DNA of 10,102 nucleotides from Desulfobacula sp. (lineage in GTDB: Bacteria > Desulfobacterota > Desulfobacteria > Desulfobacterales > Desulfobacteraceae): the NCBI GenBank assembly GCA_027858355.1, contig JAQICW010000589.1:1-10102 (forward strand), given 5' to 3'. A program made the position numbers and the translations under genes. This document shows positions 1 to 6,257 of the stretch, one piece after another; position 1 is the first letter of the stretch, and every line of letters starts with the position of its first letter. The notes beneath the pieces are model-generated. The model was not told the origin of the DNA and did no database searches. It saw only the letters and a program-made list of their open reading frames with translations.

Positions 1-1
1 G

Positions 2-250
2 ATGGAGATATTTCCGGACAATCAGATAAAAAAAATACCAGGAACGATCAGTCCCCAATGCAGCAACCTGACAGAAATAGGCTGCTGCCTGCCCCGCAGG
101 GAACGCCCTTTTGTCTGCACCTGGTATTTCTGCCCGGATCAGACGAGAACAGCCCAGTATCAAAATGGTTCCTTTGCGGAAAAAATAATTGAGATCAAAA
201 AATTGAGAAATCAGATGGAAGAGATCTTTTGCCTCGTTTCAAGTTCTTGA
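2..250 (+). CDS. C-terminal part of an uncharacterised cysteine-cluster protein (5' end outside or at window edge)
   Basis: The frame is open from the left edge to a TGA at 248-250. The ATG at position 2 may be internal, because the sequence upstream is not visible. About 82 residues are seen. They contain five cysteines in a compact cluster (C20, C28, C29, C39 and C44 counting from the ATG) set in a Gly-Cys-Cys-Leu-Pro-Arg...Arg-Pro-Phe-x-Cys-Thr-Trp-Tyr context, followed by a charged helical tail (about residues 58-75). Such clusters resemble the Cys-rich, probably metal or Fe-S binding proteins of the YkgJ-like type, but the similarity is from memory and only to a pattern. It is separated from the cas operon by about 160 bases and nothing links it to CRISPR function. 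It could instead be another small zinc- or iron-binding protein. No function is assigned. Confidence 0.5.
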   Translation: MEIFPDNQIKKIPGTISPQCSNLTEIGCCLPRRERPFVCTWYFCPDQTRTAQYQNGSFAEKIIEIKKLRNQMEEIFCLVSSS

Positions 251-260
251 ATTAAAAAAA

Positions 261-290
261 GGACGCAGATTTTCGCAGATAAACGCTGAT
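261..290. repeat. Three 10-bp tandem units with a CGCAGAT core
   Basis: Three consecutive decamers share the pattern NNNCGCAGAT: 261-270 and 271-280 match the core exactly and 281-290 differs by one base (CGCTGAT). Units of this type, built on GCAGATTTTCGCAGAT, recur between genes in many environmental bacterial genomes as I remember them, so this is probably a copy of a dispersed intergenic repeat. The tandem arrangement is seen directly; its dispersed nature is recollection. Confidence 0.5.
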
Positions 291-301
291 GGTTTATTTT
301 T
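277..301 (+). terminator. Possible weak intrinsic terminator after the Cys-cluster gene
   Basis: ATAAAC (279-284) can pair with GTTTAT (292-297) around a 7-base loop, with two further weak pairs outside, and the right arm runs into a T-tract (297-301). The stem is AT-rich and short, so this is a weak candidate. It sits 27 bases after the stop of the upstream gene and overlaps the decamer repeat, so the pairing may be incidental. Confidence 0.22.
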
Positions 302-348
302 GAAGAATACCGCGGGAAAATTTTTTCAAAAATTAAGGGTTTCCCTGA

Positions 349-389
349 TTGACAGATAGATCGAAATTGAATACACCCTGAGTCATAAT
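349..389 (+). promoter_or_regulatory. Candidate sigma70-type promoter region for the cas operon
   Basis: A perfect TTGACA lies at 349-354; with a 17-base spacer the -10 would be TACACC (372-377), which is poor. A second combination in the same stretch is TCGAAA (361-366), 17 bases, CATAAT (384-389), with the better -10. Either would place the transcript start shortly before the cas1 Shine-Dalgarno at 403-408. This is the only non-coding stretch upstream of the operon, so a promoter is expected here, but which hexamers are used cannot be told from sequence. Confidence 0.35.
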
Positions 390-413
390 GTAAACTCCTT
401 GCAGGAGGTATGA
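383..413 (+). promoter_or_regulatory. cas1 Shine-Dalgarno inside a predicted hairpin
   Basis: AGGAGG at 403-408 is a near-ideal ribosome binding site. The five bases CTCCT (395-399) pair perfectly with AGGAG (403-407) across a 3-base loop, and TCATA (383-387) can pair with TATGA (409-413) outside it, leaving an uneven internal loop. The site is therefore potentially masked in the messenger. It is 6 bases from ATC at 415, but only 1 base from an out-of-frame ATG at 410 and 36 bases from the first in-frame ATG at 445. If transcription starts at the more downstream promoter choice, the outer arm would not be transcribed but the inner stem would be close to the 5' end. Confidence 0.5.
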
Positions 414-414
414 T

Positions 415-1428
415 ATCCAAGTTGTCATCAATTCACCCGGCACCATGATTAAGCAGAAGGATGAGATTTTCCGCTTTCAGAATAAGGAAAACCGACTTGA
501 TCTTTCCCCCATGAAGGTAGAATCCATCATTATTTCAAATAAGGCCATGATCAGCACCCAGGCCATTTCTCTCGCCCTTGAAAATAATATTGACCTGGTA
601 TTTCTTGATAAATACGGTTTTCCCATTGGAAGAGTCTGGTTTTCAAAAATGGGATCTACTGCCCTGATCCGCAGGAAACAGCTTGAAGCTGCCAGCGAAG
701 ATAAAGGCCTTAAATTGGTGATGGATCTGGTTAAGCAAAAATTAAACAACCAGATCTCATTTTTGAAAAAACTGAAATATGCAAGACCGGAAAAAAAAGA
801 ACTATTCCAGGCACCGATTCTCACCATTCAGGGATCACTTGAAGCTTTGAACCATAATCCGGTGAACCTTGAAGAATCCAGGTCATTAATCATGGGGCTG
901 GAAGGAGCTGCCGGGCGGGCATACTTTTCCTGTATATCAAAAATCATGCCGGAAAAATATCGGTTTAAAGGGCGATCAAGACGTCCAGCGCTAAATCCCT
1001 TTAATGCGGTTTTAAATTATTGCTATGGCGTTCTTTACAGTCGGGTTGAAAAAGCCTGTATCATTGCCGGCCTTGATCCCTTTGTGGGATTCATGCATAC
1101 GGACAACTACAATAAAAAATCACTTGTCTTTGATCTAATTGAGCCTTTCCGTATTTTTGCAGACCAGGTTGCCGTCTATCTTTTCACCGGCAAAAAAGCT
1201 CGTGCTGAATATTTTGATATAAAAGCCCATTCCTGCACACTGAATACCAATGGCAAGCCCGTGGTAATTGATGCCCTGAACACTCATCTTGAAGAAAAGG
1301 TCCGGTACCGGCAAAGAAACGTGAAACGAAAACACCTTATCAGCCATGAAGCCCACAAACTTGCCAATATCCTGCTGGAAGACCAAGACATGGTCAGGCC
1401 TGACTGGCTGAAAATCGAGGAATTTTAA
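415..1428 (+). CDS. cas1: CRISPR-associated endonuclease/integrase Cas1 (type I-B)
   Basis: Cas1 is the metal-dependent nuclease/integrase that, with Cas2, inserts new spacers at the leader end of the array. The catalytic residues are visible. Counting from the ATG at 445 they are Glu153 in a Gly-Leu-Glu-Gly-Ala-Ala motif, His218 in Phe-Met-His-Thr-Asp, and Asp230/Glu233 in Ser-Leu-Val-Phe-Asp-Leu-Ile-Glu-Pro-Phe-Arg. Length (327 or 337 residues) is normal for the family. The start is uncertain. The first in-frame ATG is 445, but the frame is open back to 394, and the codons from 418 read Gln-Val-Val-Ile-Asn-Ser-Pro-Gly-Thr, the expected first beta strand and Pro-Gly turn of Cas1. AGGAGG at 403-408 is ideally spaced for ATC at 415, so I place the start there; 445 is the conservative alternative. 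cas2 begins 1 base after the stop. Confidence 0.95.
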   Translation: MQVVINSPGTMIKQKDEIFRFQNKENRLDLSPMKVESIIISNKAMISTQAISLALENNIDLVFLDKYGFPIGRVWFSKMGSTALIRRKQLEAASEDKGLKLVMDLVKQKLNNQISFLKKLKYARPEKKELFQAPILTIQGSLEALNHNPVNLEESRSLIMGLEGAAGRAYFSCISKIMPEKYRFKGRSRRPALNPFNAVLNYCYGVLYSRVEKACIIAGLDPFVGFMHTDNYNKKSLVFDLIEPFRIFADQVAVYLFTGKKARAEYFDIKAHSCTLNTNGKPVVIDALNTHLEEKVRYRQRNVKRKHLISHEAHKLANILLEDQDMVRPDWLKIEEF

Positions 1429-1429
1429 T

Positions 1430-1729
1430 ATGAGCGATATACTGGCCTGGGTGATGTACGACATTGCAGAAAATAAAGCCAGGAGCAAAATAGCCAAAAA
1501 ATGCAAGAAATATGGCCTGACACGGGTGCAAAAAAGCATATTCCTTGGAAGACTGGATACCAACAGGTTTGATGAACTGGCAGAACTCTGCCTTGACCTC
1601 ATGGATGAAGACACAGACTCTGTCTATCTTTTTCCCTTCTGCCAGGATGACTTCAGACGCATCCAGGTACTTGGCCAGGGATTTGATAAAAGACTGGTTA
1701 ATGATGAAATTTTGTCTACATTTGTTTGA
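1430..1729 (+). CDS. cas2: CRISPR-associated protein Cas2
   Basis: The 99-residue product is the small ferredoxin-like partner that dimerises and bridges two Cas1 dimers in the spacer-integration complex. The N-terminal strand ends in Met-Tyr-Asp-Ile with the conserved Asp11. It is followed by the Lys/Arg-rich helix and the Gly-Leu-Thr-Arg-Val-Gln-Lys-Ser-Ile-Phe segment (about residues 29-38) typical of Cas2, then a second half with Asp-Ser-Val-Tyr-Leu-Phe-Pro-Phe and the C-terminal strand. ATG 1430 follows the cas1 stop by a single base, and GAGGA at 1417-1421 inside the end of cas1 serves as its ribosome binding site, so it is co-translated with cas1. Unlike cas1, it has an ordinary ATG with normal spacing. 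The length and motifs are those of an intact gene. Confidence 0.96.
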   Translation: MSDILAWVMYDIAENKARSKIAKKCKKYGLTRVQKSIFLGRLDTNRFDELAELCLDLMDEDTDSVYLFPFCQDDFRRIQVLGQGFDKRLVNDEILSTFV

Positions 1730-1751
1730 CCGATAATAGGGTAAAATATTA

Positions 1752-2417
1752 ATGAAAAAAGCAACTCTCTATTTTAATAATATCAAGCTCAACCCCTCAC
1801 AGATCCATAAACTAAGGGGATATGTGGGTAATGTGTTTTCCGAGCATGATCTTATCCATAACCATGACCGGCAAACCGGGAAAAGCATATACCGGTATCC
1901 CCTAATCCAGTTTAAGATCATAGACAATATCCCCTGCATCATTGCATTGACCCAAAAGGCAGTTGAGGTCTTTACCGAAATCTTCATGGCCCTGGATGAG
2001 ATAATTATTGATGGAAGAAAAATTTCAATTAATGAAAAAGATTTAAAAATAGAAACAGTGGATTTTGGCTTTTCTCAAGAAACATTCATGTATGAATTTA
2101 TCACTCCATGGATCGGGCTGAATCAGAAGAATTTTGCAACTTTTATCAATCTGACAAACCTGAAAGAGAAAAATGATCTGTTGAAAAGAATACTGATCGG
2201 AAATATCCTGTCTATGTCAAAGTCCCTTGATCTTCAACTTGATCAGGATCAGAAAATCAATGTCGACCTACAGTTTCAACAAACAAAAGTCACGTTAAAG
2301 GGTCAGCAGATGATCGGATTTAAAGGAATGTTTAAAACCAACTTTATGGTTCCAGACCATATGGGATTGGGCAAGTCAGTGTCTCGCGGGTTTGGAAGTG
2401 TTAAAAAAATCCTATGA
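1752..2417 (+). CDS. cas6: Cas6-type pre-crRNA endoribonuclease
   Basis: The 221-residue protein is probably the nuclease that cuts repeat RNA to release crRNAs carrying an 8-nt 5' handle (here expected to be AUUGAAAC, the last eight repeat bases). Evidence is the two-RAMP-like layout and a Gly-rich loop near the C-terminus (residues 205-215: Gly-Leu-Gly-Lys-Ser-Val-Ser-Arg-Gly-Phe-Gly). A His-rich stretch at 32-39 (His32, His36, His38) could supply a catalytic histidine. Such loops bind the repeat RNA in Cas6. It lies 22 bases after cas2 and 16 bases before cas8b, on the same strand. The upstream ribosome site is poor (TAGGGT at 1736-1741), suggesting modest translation or coupling. The sequence is divergent from textbook Cas6, so the call relies on the C-terminal loop, the size and the context. 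Which histidine is catalytic is not certain. Confidence 0.83.
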   Translation: MKKATLYFNNIKLNPSQIHKLRGYVGNVFSEHDLIHNHDRQTGKSIYRYPLIQFKIIDNIPCIIALTQKAVEVFTEIFMALDEIIIDGRKISINEKDLKIETVDFGFSQETFMYEFITPWIGLNQKNFATFINLTNLKEKNDLLKRILIGNILSMSKSLDLQLDQDQKINVDLQFQQTKVTLKGQQMIGFKGMFKTNFMVPDHMGLGKSVSRGFGSVKKIL

Positions 2418-2433
2418 AATTAAGAGGTAGAAA

Positions 2434-3987
2434 ATGAGCCTGTCTTACAAATTATGGAAAATCGGTAGTGTGCTTTCGGAAAAAGACATTAAGGAAGTTA
2501 TAAAGCTAAGTCCGGATGCAAGTTTTAATGATGGAGAACAGCCCGAGTATATCAATCTTGATTTCAATATAAAGGATTCCGCAATGGTTTCTTTGGAATT
2601 AAGAAAAAAAGCGATTTCTAAAGAAAAAATGTTTTTTACAAAAAAAATGGGCGGATCCGGAGGTGGAATTTATTACCTGTATCCAAACCTTCAATTAAAA
2701 CTCAAGGAAAATGAAAGTATCAAGACCAAACTCCCCCTTCTTGTAAATACAATGGAAAAGAGCGTAATCAATTTTTCACAAAATGGGAATCAAGAAATTT
2801 CCCAGGCTATTATTGATTTTTTTGACCAGCACTCTGATGATGAGGTCTTGGCCTCGTTGGATGAAATCAAAGGTGGATACTTCTGGCTCTGGATATCTGT
2901 CAACGGTCAGTCTCTGCCGGAAATCATGCCGGAAGTATGGCAAAACTGGTATGAAACTCCTGTCAATAAACTGAAAGAATCAAGCGTCGGGTATGATATT
3001 TTTACGAATCAGGAAGCTCTGGTCGGCTACCGTCCGGAATTCAAAATTTTCTCCTATGACCAGTATCATGAGTCATTAAATTACAGGGTCAAGGAAAATC
3101 TTCCATTATCCCTTGAAAGTGCCAAAAACATAAAACTTGCCTGGGTCTATATTCTTGCAAAACTGGCTTTTTTCTATAAGGGGCTGGAATATATTATTAT
3201 TCCAAACATGATAATAGATGATAAAAAAGCCTTTCAAAAAGTTTTAAACCGGCTGGTCCGGGCCAATAAAGCGACAAAAAGAAAAGCTGGAAATTTGGCT
3301 TTTCTTAGAAAAGAGGAGAAGAAATTAAAACAGGCTTTAGATCGATATGAAAAAAAGAAACACGGTAAAAAGGCCACCGGGACAGATAAGAAAGGGGATA
3401 TTCCAGAAATTAAAAAAGAATATAAAAAAACCGTTGCTGAAATTGGAGTCCTCGATACGGGACTGATAACGGAATTTAAAGAACAGACAGATCACCTGGA
3501 TGATTTGAAAAATTCAGTTACTCTTGATTTCATCTTTACTAAAATAGACAAGAAAAGCCTTTCCTTTGAGGTGAAAGGGGCCATTGAAGATGTTGTTCCC
3601 AGTCGCCTGGCACAGCTTGTGGATGAGATGAAATCAATTGGGATTGAAGATAATATTACATTGCATTCAAGGGACAGGGACAAGATTTATCTTCAAGATT
3701 ATTTTAACCGGGATGAACTCTATCTTGTCATAAATAAATCCCAAAAGCAGAATAAAAATCGTATTTTACAGGAAAGACTGCATCTGTCCCGTCTTTTGCT
3801 CACGGAGGAAACAATAACAATAGAGGATCTTCTGGGAAGATTTGAATTCCACAGGGAGTCTGATTATGCACATAAAAAACGAATGAATAATGGAATAATG
3901 GATTGGATTAATTACCCTGAAAAATATACCCATCAGGAAAATAAGTTAATGGGATTTTTCCATGCAATAAAAAAAATCAAGGAGTAA
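2434..3987 (+). CDS. cas8b: Type I-B Cascade large subunit Cas8b (Csh1/TM1802-like), cysteine-free
   Basis: In type I-B interference the large subunit recognises the PAM and helps recruit Cas3. This 517-residue product sits in the large-subunit position between cas6 and cas7 and has the overall pattern of the Csh1/TM1802 group: an N-terminal Leu-Trp-Lys-Ile-Gly start, an aromatic segment Gly-Gly-Tyr-Phe-Trp-Leu-Trp-Ile, and a Tyr-Ile-Ile-Ile-Pro block after the central domain. A strongly charged Lys/Glu-rich, probably coiled-coil stretch covers about residues 280-330. The family usually carries a four-Cys zinc finger in the middle; this protein has no cysteine anywhere. Ser226 and Ser229 in Leu-Pro-Leu-Ser-Leu-Glu-Ser lie where the second Cys pair is expected. 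The C-terminal small-subunit-like region is absent here and seems to be the next gene. AGAGG upstream of ATG 2434 supports the start. Confidence 0.82.
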   Translation: MSLSYKLWKIGSVLSEKDIKEVIKLSPDASFNDGEQPEYINLDFNIKDSAMVSLELRKKAISKEKMFFTKKMGGSGGGIYYLYPNLQLKLKENESIKTKLPLLVNTMEKSVINFSQNGNQEISQAIIDFFDQHSDDEVLASLDEIKGGYFWLWISVNGQSLPEIMPEVWQNWYETPVNKLKESSVGYDIFTNQEALVGYRPEFKIFSYDQYHESLNYRVKENLPLSLESAKNIKLAWVYILAKLAFFYKGLEYIIIPNMIIDDKKAFQKVLNRLVRANKATKRKAGNLAFLRKEEKKLKQALDRYEKKKHGKKATGTDKKGDIPEIKKEYKKTVAEIGVLDTGLITEFKEQTDHLDDLKNSVTLDFIFTKIDKKSLSFEVKGAIEDVVPSRLAQLVDEMKSIGIEDNITLHSRDRDKIYLQDYFNRDELYLVINKSQKQNKNRILQERLHLSRLLLTEETITIEDLLGRFEFHRESDYAHKKRMNNGIMDWINYPEKYTHQENKLMGFFHAIKKIKE

Positions 3988-3991
3988 GTGT

Positions 3992-4441
3992 ATGTCGGAA
4001 AAGAAAAGTTCATTTGATGATTGCTTCCTTGCAAGAAAGGAAACAGATACCACAGGGTTTTATGGGAACTTTGCCATTCAAAAAGCCTATTTTATCGGGG
4101 CTTATGCCAAGGCAGTTATTAACCATTCTTTTTTTTCTCCTGTAAGCAAGGGGAATACCACTTTTAAAAACTGGCTTTCAAGTCAGATCATCAATTACCG
4201 CAATCTGGACCGGATTTTTGAGATGGCGTTCAGATATGAGCAAAAACTCAAATTAAGGATTCGAAATGATTCAGAGGTGCGAAAACTTGCCCATGAAACG
4301 CCCGAATCAAAATCAAGGGGGATATCCGGCTCAAAAATCACCTATGCCTTTGTTGCAGGATTTGACGATTATGGCAAATTTTCAAAGGCAGAGCAGGTAA
4401 AAGAAAACGAAGAAAAAAATAAAGGAGAAAAAAATGAATAA
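3992..4441 (+). CDS. Stand-alone Cascade small subunit candidate (Cas11-like, detached C-terminus of Cas8b)
   Basis: The 149-residue protein is encoded between cas8b and cas7. Features are a helix Gln-Lys-Ala-Tyr-Phe-Ile-Gly-Ala-Tyr-Ala-Lys-Ala (about 30-41), Phe-Phe-Ser-Pro at 47-50, a long basic helical middle (60-100), an Ala-Phe-Val-Ala-Gly-Phe-Asp-Asp-Tyr-Gly element (119-128) and a highly charged tail. The order 'Phe-x-x-Gly helix, Ser-Pro, helices, Phe-x-x-Gly-Phe' resembles the C-terminal part of Csh1/TM1802 proteins, which acts as the small subunit Cas11 lining the Cascade belly. I infer that here this region is a separate gene. GGAG at the end of cas8b (3982-3985) is its ribosome site, 4 bases separate the two genes, and it overlaps cas7 by 8 bases. 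The position and helical character fit; the homology is a judgement by eye. An alternative is an accessory I-B protein of unknown role. Confidence 0.62.
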   Translation: MSEKKSSFDDCFLARKETDTTGFYGNFAIQKAYFIGAYAKAVINHSFFSPVSKGNTTFKNWLSSQIINYRNLDRIFEMAFRYEQKLKLRIRNDSEVRKLAHETPESKSRGISGSKITYAFVAGFDDYGKFSKAEQVKENEEKNKGEKNE

Positions 4442-5366
4442 TCGTGCAAAACACAGTGAGCTGCTTTTTGTTTGGGATGCAAGAATGTGTAACCCCAATG
4501 GTGATATGGCAAGTGATAATGCCCCCAGGTTTGATGATGTGGATGAAAAAGCCATTGTCAGTGATGTCCGCATTAAACGAACCATCCGGGATGATCTTCA
4601 ATACCGGAAACAGGAATTGATTTATATTAATAATGAGGAAATCATTGCCCATGGGCTTAATGCTGAAGACCGCTTTAAACAGATAAAAGACAAAAGTGAT
4701 TTAAAAGAGCCTTTGGATGTTTTTCTCACCTGTATTGACAACCGGCTGTTTGGCGGCGTGGCACCCAAAAGCAATATTCAGCTGGTCGGGCCGGTCCAGT
4801 TTTCATGGACAAAATCGTTGAATAAAACAGAAACCGTTCTTAAATCCGGCACCGGCGCCTTTGCAACCAAGGGAAAGGATGGTGAAGCAAAATTTACAAA
4901 GACCTTTCGTGCGGATAATTATATCCCCTATGGACTTTTTGCCATGTACGGCACGATCAACAGACTCCAGGCGCTTAGGGCAAATACAACAGAAGAGGAT
5001 ATCCAAAAAATGCTGGATTCCCTCTGGTTCGGTACCAAGCTGCTCAATACCAGGAGCAAGGTGGGGCAAAAATCAAGGCTGCTCATCAGAGTTATTTACA
5101 AGGAGGACAATAGTTATTTTATCGGTCTTCTGGATGAGCTGATCGGATTGAGCAACCAAGAGAGTGATCTGATCAGACAGATAAGTGAAGCTGAGATTGA
5201 TTTTTCAAATTTTATTTCAGCAGTTAACAAGGCAGAATCCTATATTGAAGCTGTTGAAATCGTCTGTGATGATTCATTAGAACATTACAAAAAAGAACTC
5301 GAACAAATCAAGAATGTGAAAATAATGGGTGAAGTGGAATTTGCATCTCTTGGTCGTCAGAGTTGA
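4434..5366 (+). CDS. cas7: Cascade backbone subunit Cas7 (Csh2, DevR family)
   Basis: Cas7 polymerises along the crRNA spacer and forms the helical backbone of Cascade. The 310-residue product begins with the Csh2/Csd2 signature: a strand followed by Asp-Ala-Arg-Met-Cys-Asn-Pro-Asn-Gly-Asp (Asn20-Asp24), then Asp-Val-Arg-Ile-Lys-Arg-Thr-Ile-Arg-Asp (about 44-53). The segment Asp-Asn-Arg-Leu-Phe-Gly-Gly, Pro-Val-Gln-Phe-Ser-Trp and the downstream Tyr-Ile-Pro-Tyr-Gly-Leu-Phe-Ala-Met-Tyr-Gly are also characteristic. Its start ATG 4434 lies inside the end of the previous gene (8-base overlap) with AAGGAG just upstream, so the two are probably translationally coupled. That suits two subunits needed in many copies. 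The length is typical and the gene is intact. Confidence 0.94.
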   Translation: MNNRAKHSELLFVWDARMCNPNGDMASDNAPRFDDVDEKAIVSDVRIKRTIRDDLQYRKQELIYINNEEIIAHGLNAEDRFKQIKDKSDLKEPLDVFLTCIDNRLFGGVAPKSNIQLVGPVQFSWTKSLNKTETVLKSGTGAFATKGKDGEAKFTKTFRADNYIPYGLFAMYGTINRLQALRANTTEEDIQKMLDSLWFGTKLLNTRSKVGQKSRLLIRVIYKEDNSYFIGLLDELIGLSNQESDLIRQISEAEIDFSNFISAVNKAESYIEAVEIVCDDSLEHYKKELEQIKNVKIMGEVEFASLGRQS

Positions 5367-5381
5367 TAATGTGGGGTGCCT

Positions 5382-6257
5382 ATGTTTTGTTTTAAATTAT
5401 GGAGTAACTTTGGTGTATTCAGAGATCCGCTAACCATTACCCAGAACCTTACCTTCCCCATTCCGCCTAAAACAACAATAGGGGGGATGATGGCAGCTAT
5501 TCTTGGGATTGATTATAATACGTATTTCAATGACCCTGAATACTTTGATTTTAAATATTCCTTGGTGTTGGAAAAACCGATCAGGAAAAAAAGCTTTGCT
5601 CAGAATTACGTGGCAGATTACACAAAGGTATCGGAAACAAAAATTAGCGCCATGGAAAAATATTTTAACGCCAGAAAGAAATATAATGAGCTTGTTCAGG
5701 AAAAAAAAAGATTGGAAGATTGTTCTGAACCATCCAAAAAAGAAGAAAAATTTTTAATGACTGCTGATAAAAAAATAGAAGCAGAATTTAAAAAATTAAA
5801 AAATGGATCGGATAATTGTTTGAAGGTTTTCAATTGCAGTTTCAGATCACCGAAGCCAATTTTCAGGGAGCTTCTCATCGACCCTGAATATCTCATCTTT
5901 GTAAAAGATTTCAAACATGAAGAACAGATTATCTCACTTCTTCAGACTCATTTTAGTGCATTTTATTTTTACATGGGGAATAGTGAATTTCCGGCTAACT
6001 ACAGACTGCTGGACTGTGAATGGAAATTGGAGGGATCGAACATCCTGAACTCTTTTACAGCAAACCCCTCAAAAATGGTTTTTGAAGAAGATAAAAAATA
6101 TACCAATGTTTATATGGCCACGAAAACCATTGGGGAAAGAGAATATAGAGAATATAAAAACTTTATTTTGTGTGACAAACCTATTTCGTTGAAAGATAAA
6201 AATCAGACCTTTGCTGTCAAGACAAATACAGGAAAATATTATTGTGAATTTGTTTGA
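5382..6257 (+). CDS. cas5: Cascade subunit Cas5 (type I-B, Cas5h-like)
   Basis: Cas5 caps the 5' handle end of the crRNA in Cascade. From ATG 5382 the product has 291 residues and opens with Met-Phe-Cys-Phe-Lys-Leu-Trp-Ser-Asn-Phe-Gly-Val-Phe-Arg-Asp-Pro. This is the RAMP first strand and the Phe-Arg motif common to Cas5. Pro-Pro-Lys-Thr-Thr-Ile-Gly-Gly-Met-Met-Ala-Ala-Ile-Leu-Gly follows (29-42). A GTG at 5376 in the same frame would add only two residues; ATG 5382 is preferred because the conserved strand starts immediately after it and GGGG (5373-5376) is suitably spaced. A Lys/Glu-rich charged insertion spans roughly residues 85-145 and makes the protein longer than usual. The last 14 bases overlap the proposed cas3 start, which implies coupling. 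Confidence 0.9.
   Translation: MFCFKLWSNFGVFRDPLTITQNLTFPIPPKTTIGGMMAAILGIDYNTYFNDPEYFDFKYSLVLEKPIRKKSFAQNYVADYTKVSETKISAMEKYFNARKKYNELVQEKKRLEDCSEPSKKEEKFLMTADKKIEAEFKKLKNGSDNCLKVFNCSFRSPKPIFRELLIDPEYLIFVKDFKHEEQIISLLQTHFSAFYFYMGNSEFPANYRLLDCEWKLEGSNILNSFTANPSKMVFEEDKKYTNVYMATKTIGEREYREYKNFILCDKPISLKDKNQTFAVKTNTGKYYCEFV

Noticed and set aside
1135..1614. 159-codon minus-strand frame opposite the cas1/cas2 junction
   Set aside because: It is opposite two well-identified genes with catalytic motifs, and shows no recognisable domain or ribosome site.
4590..4598. GATGATCTT in cas7 matching part of spacers 1 and 6 (self-targeting?)
   Set aside because: Nine bases is far too short for a protospacer and the flanking bases do not extend the match.
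4338..4652. Minus-strand frames opposite the start of cas7
   Set aside because: They are complementary shadows of the cas11-like/cas7 overlap; hydrophobic composition arises from the Lys/Glu-rich codons on the other strand.
6211..6243. Longer cas3 starting at TTG 6211 inside cas5
   Set aside because: The extra eleven residues have no family resemblance and no ribosome site; GTG 6244 gives a normal distance to the first HD histidine.
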